Shown: piece after piece, positions 7,158 through 12,326 of the stretch
How positions within the stretch are numbered: the first letter of the stretch is position 1
Layout of the letters: the number at the start of each line of letters is the position of its first letter
Origin: CAZPGL01 sp964586175
GTDB lineage: Bacteria; Actinomycetota; Acidimicrobiia; Acidimicrobiales; MedAcidi-G1
DNA: 12,326 bases
Assembly (NCBI GenBank): GCA_964586175.1
Contig: CAZPGL010000049.1
Span: forward strand, 1 to 12,326
Direction: 5' to 3'
Notes under the pieces: model-generated
Told to the model about the DNA's origin: nothing
The model's database searches: none
The model's input: the letters and a program-made list of their open reading frames with translations, nothing else
Position numbers and translations under genes: made by a program

Positions 7158-7160
7158 GTC

Positions 7161-7218
7161 GCCCGGCCGAATCCCCCAGTTGCCCCAGACCCGGTCAGAG
7201 AAACGGAGAAGGCCGGGC
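7161..7218. repeat. 8-bp inverted repeat between convergent genes
   Basis: GCCCGGCC (7161-7168) and GGCCGGGC (7211-7218) are perfect reverse complements 42 nt apart, lying between the convergent F420-family gene and the hydrolase. At this GC content such a pair can occur by chance. A role in ending both transcripts is only a suggestion. Confidence 0.25.
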
Positions 7219-7274
7219 TGCGGAGATGGTCGCCACTGCGTTGAAGCCGGAGGGAACGCCACCTGGGGCTGCGT

Positions 7275-8183
7275 CTAGCCGAGACCCATGCGGGGCCGCA
7301 ACCAGGCGGCGATACGAGCCACCGCTTCATCGGCTTCCGGCATGGTGCCGACCAGCAACTGGAACACATGCTGCATCTCGGGCACCACGTCGAGAACAGT
7401 GTCGACCCCGGCCGCCGACGCGACGGTGTCGAGGCGGGTCGAGTCGTCGAGCAGGGTCTCCTCGTCGCCAACCTGGATCAGCAGCGGCGGGATGCCGGTG
7501 AAGTCGCCGTACAACGGTGCGGCCAGCGGGTCGCGGGCGTCGCCGCCGGCGAGAAACATCTCGGCGCCCTCTTTCATTCCCTCGGCGTCGATCAACATGT
7601 CGACATCGGCTCGGGTGGTCATCGACTCGCCCAGCCCCTCCATGTCGACCCACGGCGAGATCGGAACGCCAGCGGCCGGCAGCGGCACGCCGTCGTCGCG
7701 CAGCTTGAGCAGCGTCGACACCGTCAGCCCGCCACCGGCCGAATCGCCGCACACCGCCATCCGGGCCGGGTCGTACCCCTGGTCGAGGAGCCACCGGTAG
7801 GCGGCGGATGCGTCCTCGACGGCCGCCGGATGCGGATGCTCCGGAGCCAGCCGGTAGTCGACGTTGAGCACCCGGCAACCCACCGCTGCGGCCAGTTGGC
7901 TGGTGAAGTTGCGATACGCGCTGGCCGACCCGGCCGTGTATCCGCCGCCGTGGACGTACATGACCACATGGTCGGTAGACGCGCCGGGTGTGTCGACCCA
8001 CACGGCGGGAACACCACCAGCGGCGACGTCGGTCCACTCCGTGCCGTCGACGGGTGTGGTCATCATGAGCAGTGCCGCATCGATCTGGACCCGCCGCTCC
8101 TCGATCGGCGCTTCGCCGGGCCCGGCGCTGTCGCGCAAACCGCGCAGTGCCGCTTTGAACGCTTCCGCCTGAGGGCTGGCCAT
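7275..8183 (-). CDS. Alpha/beta hydrolase, hormone-sensitive-lipase type esterase
   Basis: Probably a carboxylesterase acting on short-chain or bulky esters, in the cytosol (no signal peptide). It has 302 residues, usual for family IV esterases. Seen: oxyanion-hole motif HGGGY (78-82), NVDYRLAPEHPHPAAVED (107-124), the nucleophile elbow GDSAGGG with Ser148, and the catalytic His272 in MQHVFQ. The acid is in VGDEETLLDDS (238-248); which of Asp240, Glu241 or Glu242 serves is not certain. All triad pieces are present, so the enzyme should be active. The ATG has only a weak AAGG about 10 nt upstream. It is divergent from the succinate-semialdehyde dehydrogenase gene (146 bp between) and convergent with the F420-family gene. 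The substrate cannot be deduced. Confidence 0.92.
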   Translation of the reverse strand: MASPQAEAFKAALRGLRDSAGPGEAPIEERRVQIDAALLMMTTPVDGTEWTDVAAGGVPAVWVDTPGASTDHVVMYVHGGGYTAGSASAYRNFTSQLAAAVGCRVLNVDYRLAPEHPHPAAVEDASAAYRWLLDQGYDPARMAVCGDSAGGGLTVSTLLKLRDDGVPLPAAGVPISPWVDMEGLGESMTTRADVDMLIDAEGMKEGAEMFLAGGDARDPLAAPLYGDFTGIPPLLIQVGDEETLLDDSTRLDTVASAAGVDTVLDVVPEMQHVFQLLVGTMPEADEAVARIAAWLRPRMGLG

Positions 8184-8329
8184 CGTGTCGTCGCCTTCTG
8201 CTCGCCAATGAGGTTCGCCACCCTGTCAGCCGTGTCTGCGCTTCCGCAAATGGGTGACCAGGCCAGCACGCGTCCCACGTCGGCATCACTACGCTGCGCC
8301 TACGTTCACCGAACCCCGAGAGGTGCCCC

Positions 8330-9784
8330 GTGGAGCTGAACGACCCGACGCTGTTGAAGACCCAGGCCTATGTGGGCGGCGAGTGGATAGACGCCGACTC
8401 CGGTGCCACGTTCGACGTGACCGATCCGGCCACCGGCGACGTCATCGCCACCGTCGCCGACCTCGGGGTCGAGGAAACCAGCCGGGCCGTCGACATCGCC
8501 GAGGCGGCCCAGAAGGCGTGGGCGGTCCGCACCGCCAAGGACCGCGGCGCCATCCTGCGCCGCTGGTACGAGCTGTTCCACGAGCACCAGGAAGACCTGG
8601 CCCGCATCATGACCCTCGAGATGGGCAAACCCATCGGGGAGTCCCGCGGCGAAGTCGCCTACGCAGCGTCGTTCATCGACTGGTTCGCCGAAGAAGGCAA
8701 GCGGGCCTACGGCGAGGTCATCCCTACCCCCGACCCTTCCAAGCGACTGCTCGTCATCAAACAGCCCATCGGGGTGGTGTCGGCCATCACGCCGTGGAAC
8801 TTCCCGCAAGCCATGATCACCCGCAAGGTCGCCCCTGCGCTGGCCGCCGGCTGCTCGACCCTGGTCCGGCCGGCCAGCGAAACCCCGCTGTCGGCCCTCG
8901 CCGCCGCCGAACTGGCCGCCCGGGCCGGGCTGCCCGGGGGGTTGCTCAACGTCATCCCGGCCACTGCCAGTGCCGCGGTGGGGCGTGAGCTCACCACCAA
9001 CCCGACGATCCGCAAGATCTCGTTCACCGGCTCAACCCCGATCGGCAAGCTGCTGCTCGGTCAGGCCGCCGGCACGGTCAAGAAGGCGTCGATGGAACTG
9101 GGCGGCAACGCCCCGTTCATCGTGTTCGACGACGCGGACGTCGACGCCGCGGTCGAAGGGGCCATCGTGTCCAAGTACCGCAACAGCGGCCAGACCTGCG
9201 TGTGCGCTAACCGGTTCCTCGTCCAGGACGGGGTGTACGACGAGTTCGCCAAGAAGTTCGCCGAGGCCGTTGCCGCCCTCAAGGTGGGGCCGGGCATCGA
9301 CGAGACCAGCGAGATCGGTCCACTGGTCAACGAATCGGCCATCGACAAGGTCGAGGAGCTCGTGCAGGGTGCCCTGGCCGAAGGCGCCGGCGTGTTGACC
9401 GGCGGACGTCGCCACGACCTGGGGCGCACCTACTACGAGGTCACCGTCCTCACCGACGTCACCCCGGACATGACGATCCACGGTGAGGAGATCTTCGGCC
9501 CGGTGGCCCCGCTGTTCCGGTTCTCCACCGAGGACGACGCCATCGCCATCGCCAACGACACCGAGTACGGCCTGGCCGCCTACTTCTACGCCGCCGACAT
9601 GGGGCGCATCTGGCGGGTCGGCGAGGGCCTCGAGTACGGGATGGTCGGGGTCAACACCGGCTTGATCTCCACCGAGGTGGCACCGTTCGGCGGCTTCAAG
9701 GAGTCGGGCATCGGCCGAGAGGGCTCCCGCCACGGCCTCGACGAGTACCTGGAGACCAAGTACCTGGCCCTCGGCGGCATCTGA
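8330..9784 (+). CDS. gabD: Succinate-semialdehyde dehydrogenase, NAD(P)+ (GabD type)
   Basis: Oxidises succinic semialdehyde to succinate, the last step in using GABA and, in some pathways, ectoine-type or polyamine-derived carbon. It has 484 residues (E. coli GabD 482). Seen: TPWNFPQ with Asn157, FTGSTPIGK (232-240) for the coenzyme, Glu256 in MELGGNAPF, catalytic Cys290 in GQTCVCANR with the neighbouring Cys292 typical of GabD, and EEIFGPVAPLFRF and GIGREGSRHGLDEYLE near the end. One oddity: the aldehyde-dehydrogenase motif usually read as L-K-P-A has Arg180 (codon 8867-8869) in place of Lys. The GTG start is preceded by GAGAGG (8318-8323), 6 nt away. Other semialdehydes are possible substrates. 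It converges on the EutA-like gene, with a 33-bp inverted repeat between them. Confidence 0.92.
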   Translation: MELNDPTLLKTQAYVGGEWIDADSGATFDVTDPATGDVIATVADLGVEETSRAVDIAEAAQKAWAVRTAKDRGAILRRWYELFHEHQEDLARIMTLEMGKPIGESRGEVAYAASFIDWFAEEGKRAYGEVIPTPDPSKRLLVIKQPIGVVSAITPWNFPQAMITRKVAPALAAGCSTLVRPASETPLSALAAAELAARAGLPGGLLNVIPATASAAVGRELTTNPTIRKISFTGSTPIGKLLLGQAAGTVKKASMELGGNAPFIVFDDADVDAAVEGAIVSKYRNSGQTCVCANRFLVQDGVYDEFAKKFAEAVAALKVGPGIDETSEIGPLVNESAIDKVEELVQGALAEGAGVLTGGRRHDLGRTYYEVTVLTDVTPDMTIHGEEIFGPVAPLFRFSTEDDAIAIANDTEYGLAAYFYAADMGRIWRVGEGLEYGMVGVNTGLISTEVAPFGGFKESGIGREGSRHGLDEYLETKYLALGGI

Positions 9785-9790
9785 GCCCAA

Positions 9791-9863
9791 AACCTGCAGG
9801 AAGGGGACAGGCCCCATCCTGCACAAAACCTGCAGGATGGGGCCTGTCCCCTTCCTGCAGGTT
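9791..9863. repeat. Perfect 33-bp inverted repeat with 7-nt loop (REP-like or bidirectional terminator)
   Basis: Positions 9791-9823 and 9831-9863 are exact reverse complements over 33 bp, with CAAAACC as loop. Each arm contains smaller palindromes: CCTGCAGG, and GGGGACAGGCCCC with its GGGG/CCCC ends. The 14-mer CAAAACCTGCAGGA occurs twice in direct orientation (9788-9801 and 9824-9837). The element fills the gap between two convergent stop codons, starting 6 nt after the gabD stop and ending 5 nt before the stop of the leftward gene. In RNA from either strand it would form a very stable hairpin. No T-tract follows on either side. It looks like a repetitive extragenic palindrome or small mobile repeat that may also serve as a shared terminator. 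Confidence 0.9.
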
Positions 9864-9868
9864 GGGGG

Positions 9869-10654
9869 TTAGGGGAGGGGGCGGGACTGGAGTCGGCCCG
9901 GGCCGGGGAGCGGGCCGTCCACACCCGCCAGGCGCAGCAGGTGCCACGCGAAGGCCAGGTTGGACGACACCACGGCGGCGTCCAACTCGGCCTCCAACTC
10001 GCCGGCGACACCAACCACCCGCAGGCTCGTGCACGACACGAACACCGCATCCACCGGGCCGCCGGCCGCTGTGGCCTCGGCGACCACCCGGCGGACCCCG
10101 TCGGCCACCGCCGCCTCGGTGATGCGGGCCACGACGCTGTCGCTCTCCTCCAGAAACGACCCGACCACCGCCACGTCCAGACCGTCCTCGGCCAGCAGGT
10201 CGACGACGCCCGAGGTGACCTCGGCGCTGTACGGGGTCACCACGGCGATCCGACGGGCCCCCAGGGCCGACAAGGCGGCTCGCACAGCGGAGATCGGGTT
10301 GGTGTTGGGCACGTCGGGATGGGCCTGCCGGACGGCAGCGGCCACCCGCTCCTCGCCGATCAGCGTCGCCGCCGATGTGCACCCGTACCCGACGGCGTCC
10401 AGCCCGAGGGTCGAAGGGAGCAGCCTGGCGGCAGCCGGGATTCGCTCCTCCATCGCCCGCAGCGCCTCCGGGGTGATCCGATCGTCCATGGAAATGCGGG
10501 TGACGAACGCCGCCACGCCGTCGGGGCACAGCGCGGCCACCTCGGCCTCGATGGTCTGATCGTTCTCCAGGACCACCAGGCCCAGCCGGGCCGTCACCCC
10601 GAGACCACCATCGGTGTCGAACTCCAGGCGGGTCACCGCGGTGGTGGCCGTCAC
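9869..10654 (-). CDS. Asp/Glu racemase superfamily protein, EutA-like (maleate isomerase / arylmalonate decarboxylase clan)
   Basis: 261 residues. The two catalytic cysteines of the superfamily are in place: Cys92 in GYGCTSAATLIG and Cys208 in VSCTSLR. The order RLGLVVLENDQT (23-34), TPEALRAMEE (61-70), NTNPISAVRAALSALGARR (117-135), VVTPY (138-142), and SSNLAFAWHLLRLAG (230-244) resembles ectoine-utilisation EutA proteins and maleate cis-trans isomerases. The exact reaction is not proven. The start is a GTG at 10654-10652 overlapping the dioxygenase TGA by 4 nt (GTGA), so the pair is translationally coupled. A longer frame is open upstream to 11374, but that part is the dioxygenase gene read in another frame. 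No eutB or eutC partner lies in the window. It ends 5 nt from the 33-bp palindrome. Confidence 0.85.
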   Translation of the reverse strand: MTATTAVTRLEFDTDGGLGVTARLGLVVLENDQTIEAEVAALCPDGVAAFVTRISMDDRITPEALRAMEERIPAAARLLPSTLGLDAVGYGCTSAATLIGEERVAAAVRQAHPDVPNTNPISAVRAALSALGARRIAVVTPYSAEVTSGVVDLLAEDGLDVAVVGSFLEESDSVVARITEAAVADGVRRVVAEATAAGGPVDAVFVSCTSLRVVGVAGELEAELDAAVVSSNLAFAWHLLRLAGVDGPLPGPGRLQSRPLP

Positions 10655-11535
10655 GCCACACCCACCCCACGGTTCTGCTGGTCGAAGAAGGACGCCGTGG
10701 TCGGCATCTCGGCGATCGGCATCTCGTAGGCGATGCTCCGGACCCGCCCGGTGGCCCGACCCCGTACGACCTCGCCCTCGTGGATGCTCGGGAGATGGTT
10801 CGGATGGAGGATCCGGCTGTCCTCGGCCCGGTACGAGAAGATCGACAGGGTTCGGGGCCGGTCGGTTCGGTTCGGCGCCGATCCGTGGACGAGGCGGCTG
10901 TGCATCAGGCAGGCGGCACCGGCCGGGCCGTAGCACGGCACCGCGGCCGGTATCCCGGCCAGGGCCTCGTCGGTGATCGTGCCGGTGAACACGCCGTCCT
11001 GCCAATGGTCGTGGATCGTCCCCCGATGGGTGCCCGGCACGACCTCCAGTGGGCCGTTGTCCAGGGTCACGTCGTCGACGAACAACAGGACGGCCACCAG
11101 GTCGTCGTTGCTGTGGGCCTCGTAGGCGAAGTCCTGGTGGAACTTGACCTGGGTGGCGGCCCCCGGCTGCTTGGCATTCAGCTTCACGTTGTTGACCGCC
11201 ACGTCGGGCCCGATCAGCTGGGCGGCGGCGTCGACGAGCGGGCTGTCGCGCATCACCCGCAGATGGACGTCGCACACCTCCTGGGGCGATGCCACCCGCC
11301 GCAGGGTCGCCGGCGCCCCGTCGACACCGGGCTGCACGTCGAAGCGGGGCCGGCCGTCGAGCGTTTCGCCCCACGGTGCGCCCTGTTCGACGGCTTCGGC
11401 CGTCCAGCGGTCGACCGTGGACCGCAGGGCCGCGAGGTCCTCGGCCGACACGGCGTCGCTAATCATCACGTAACCATCGGCCCGGAAGGCCTCGATCTGC
11501 GCGTCGTCCAGGGGTCCCACAACACCAGTCCTCAT
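10651..11535 (-). CDS. Phytanoyl-CoA dioxygenase family Fe(II)/2-oxoglutarate oxygenase
   Basis: A non-haem Fe(II), 2-oxoglutarate-dependent hydroxylase of the PhyH family, which also contains ectoine hydroxylase. It has 294 residues from the ATG at 11535-11533. Seen: iron ligands His133 and Asp135 in KFHQDFAYE, the third ligand His217 in SRLVHGSAPN, the 2-oxoglutarate arginine at 226 or 228 in TDRPRTLS, and the family stretch DNGPLEVVPGTHRGT (159-173). Conserved sequence begins right after this ATG (LDDAQIEAFRADGYVMI). The frame is open much further upstream, but that part is antisense to the Rieske gene and is not expected to be coding. No clear Shine-Dalgarno; a TATTCT -10-like hexamer lies 16 nt before the ATG. 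It does not show the specific ectoine-hydroxylase signature strongly, so the substrate is left open. First gene of a two-gene operon. Confidence 0.9.
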   Translation of the reverse strand: MRTGVVGPLDDAQIEAFRADGYVMISDAVSAEDLAALRSTVDRWTAEAVEQGAPWGETLDGRPRFDVQPGVDGAPATLRRVASPQEVCDVHLRVMRDSPLVDAAAQLIGPDVAVNNVKLNAKQPGAATQVKFHQDFAYEAHSNDDLVAVLLFVDDVTLDNGPLEVVPGTHRGTIHDHWQDGVFTGTITDEALAGIPAAVPCYGPAGAACLMHSRLVHGSAPNRTDRPRTLSIFSYRAEDSRILHPNHLPSIHEGEVVRGRATGRVRSIAYEMPIAEMPTTASFFDQQNRGVGVA

Positions 11536-11586
11536 CGCCGGGTACGTCGCGAGAATACCGCCGCTGCCGGCGGTGGAGGAGCCGGC

Positions 11587-11602
11587 GAACGCCTGCACGT
11601 TC
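11587..11602. promoter_or_regulatory. Candidate operator in the divergent intergenic region
   Basis: GAACG (11587-11591) and CGTTC (11598-11602) form a 5+5 inverted repeat with a 6-nt spacer, followed at once by the palindrome AACGTT (11603-11608). It lies between the divergent dioxygenase and Rieske starts, 19 nt upstream of the Rieske -35, where a shared regulator could bind. The arms are short and no regulator gene is in the window. Confidence 0.25.
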
Positions 11603-11620
11603 AACGTTGGGGTCGGCCCC

Positions 11621-11648
11621 TTGACCGGGACGGGTGGGTTCGTACACT
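11621..11648 (+). promoter_or_regulatory. Sigma-70-like promoter for a leaderless Rieske transcript
   Basis: TTGACC (11621-11626), a 16-nt spacer, and TACACT (11643-11648) give 5/6 and 4/6 matches to the consensus. The -10 ends 7 nt before the GTG at 11656, so the transcript would start at the first base of the gene. No Shine-Dalgarno precedes this GTG, which agrees with leaderless translation. This is the clearest promoter in the window. Confidence 0.65.
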
Positions 11649-11655
11649 CGCGGCG

Positions 11656-12326
11656 GTGAGCGACCTGTACGACCTCTCGGTGCGACCGGCCCGGCTCGAC
11701 CGGCCGACGGCCGATGCCCTGACCCGGTGCATCGCCCCACCCGACACCGCGGCCACCCTGCCGCCCGCCTGCTACACCGACCCCGCCCTCTACCTGGTGG
11801 AGCGCGATGCCGTGTTCCGTCAGGGATGGGTCGGGGTGGGGCGCAGCGACCGCTGGCCGAATCCCGGCGACTACGCCGCGGTCGAGATCGGCGAGGTGCC
11901 CGTCGTCGTCGTGCGGGGCGCCGACGGTCGACTGCGGGCGTTCGCCAACTCGTGTAGCCACCGGGCGGCCCAGATTGCGCTCGGGGACGGCAACGCCAAG
12001 CGGCTGCGCTGCCGGTTCCACTTCTGGACCTACGACCTCGACGGCCGGCTCATCGGCGCCCCGAGCATGCAGCGCACCCCGGGCTTCGACCCGGCCGACC
12101 ATGGCCTGCACGAGTTCGCCCTGGTCGAGCGGCACGGCTTCGTGCTGGTCAGCCTGGCCGCAGACCCGCCCGACGTCGACGCCTGGTTCGGCGACTTCCC
12201 CGACATCCACGCCCCGTGGTCGCTCGAGTCCCTGGTCACCGCCCGGCGCCGCGAGCTCACCGTCGCCTGCAACTGGAAGGCGTTCGCCGAGGTCTTCAAC
12301 GAGTACTACCACCTGCCCTACGTGCA
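11656..12326 (+). CDS. Rieske non-haem iron oxygenase alpha subunit (partial, runs off right edge)
   Basis: The oxygenase component of an aromatic-ring or quaternary-amine type hydroxylase, which needs a reductase not seen here. 223 codons are present. The Rieske [2Fe-2S] site is C-x-H-x16-C-x2-H: Cys100, His102, Cys119, His122 in NSCSHRAAQ and CRFHFWTYDLDG; most relatives have Gly where Phe123 stands. The catalytic domain begins near residue 195. NWKAFAEVFNEYYHLPYV (206-223) carries the first iron ligand His219, and the window ends on CA, the first two bases of the codon where the second His (H-x4-H) is expected. The start is the GTG at 11656, supported by promoter spacing; no Shine-Dalgarno. 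Divergent from the dioxygenase/EutA-like operon over 120 bp. The substrate is not determinable; glycine-betaine, carnitine and choline-type monooxygenases are among its relatives. Confidence 0.9.
   Translation, partial: MSDLYDLSVRPARLDRPTADALTRCIAPPDTAATLPPACYTDPALYLVERDAVFRQGWVGVGRSDRWPNPGDYAAVEIGEVPVVVVRGADGRLRAFANSCSHRAAQIALGDGNAKRLRCRFHFWTYDLDGRLIGAPSMQRTPGFDPADHGLHEFALVERHGFVLVSLAADPPDVDAWFGDFPDIHAPWSLESLVTARRRELTVACNWKAFAEVFNEYYHLPYV

Noticed and set aside
7368..8339. 323-aa rightward frame opposite the esterase
   Set aside because: The esterase on the minus strand has the full HGGGY / GDSAGG / His set, while this frame has no recognisable domain.
10655..11374. Upstream extension of the EutA-like reading frame to 501 aa
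   Set aside because: This part is an Arg/Pro/Gly-rich read of the dioxygenase gene in another frame. Homology to the Asp/Glu racemase superfamily begins only after the GTG at 10654.
11536..12312. Upstream extension of the dioxygenase reading frame to 553 aa
   Set aside because: It is antisense to the Rieske gene, which has clear cluster and iron motifs. High-GC codon bias keeps the opposite strand open. Dioxygenase homology starts at the ATG 11535.
1..12326. CRISPR arrays, insertion sequences, phage genes, rRNA or tRNA genes
   Set aside because: I looked for regular direct repeats, transposase or integrase motifs and cloverleaf structures and saw none. The only striking repeat is the 33-bp palindrome at 9791-9863.

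Overview
This is a high-GC bacterial window with typical actinobacterial traits. It has frequent GTG starts, 1-4 nt stop/start overlaps, two promoters placed so that the message would begin at the GTG codon (leaderless), a mycobacterial-type Cbs/MetB pair and a deazaflavin (F420)-dependent nitroreductase-family protein. The gene content would suit an environmental actinobacterium, possibly of the Acidimicrobiia. That placement is inference, because no rRNA or other marker gene is present.

Left part (1-3845). The left edge holds the start of a leftward gene with an N-terminal hydrophobic segment. A rightward operon follows: a large cytosolic type I arylsulfatase (353-2629), a small unrecognised protein with a lipocalin-like G-x-W motif overlapping it by 4 nt (2626-3153), and the wreck of a haloalkane dehalogenase gene (3153 to about 3552). 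The dehalogenase remnant keeps a perfect Shine-Dalgarno and a TAATG overlap, but has two stop codons, two frameshifts and no C-terminal half. About 290 bp without a gene follow, containing two stem-loops.

Centre (3846-8183). cbs (cystathionine beta-synthase with a CBS-domain pair) and a cystathionine gamma-synthase/lyase are separated by 1 nt and form a transsulfuration operon moving sulfur between homocysteine and cysteine. Next come a structured intergenic stretch, a Ddn-like F420-dependent protein, and a convergent alpha/beta hydrolase of the hormone-sensitive-lipase type.

Right part (8330-12326). A GabD-type succinate-semialdehyde dehydrogenase runs rightward. It converges on a leftward two-gene operon: a phytanoyl-CoA dioxygenase family Fe/2-oxoglutarate oxygenase, then an Asp/Glu-racemase-superfamily protein resembling EutA of ectoine use. 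The two convergent stop codons flank a perfect 33-bp inverted repeat with a 7-nt loop that fills almost the whole gap. Divergent from the dioxygenase, a Rieske oxygenase alpha subunit begins at a strong promoter and runs off the right edge. Two oxygenases, a EutA-like protein and a semialdehyde dehydrogenase together suggest catabolism of a small nitrogenous or carboxylic solute. The substrate cannot be read from the sequence.

The best candidates for a second look are the dead dehalogenase, the 33-bp palindrome, the PhyH/EutA-like/Rieske cluster and the leaderless GTG promoters.
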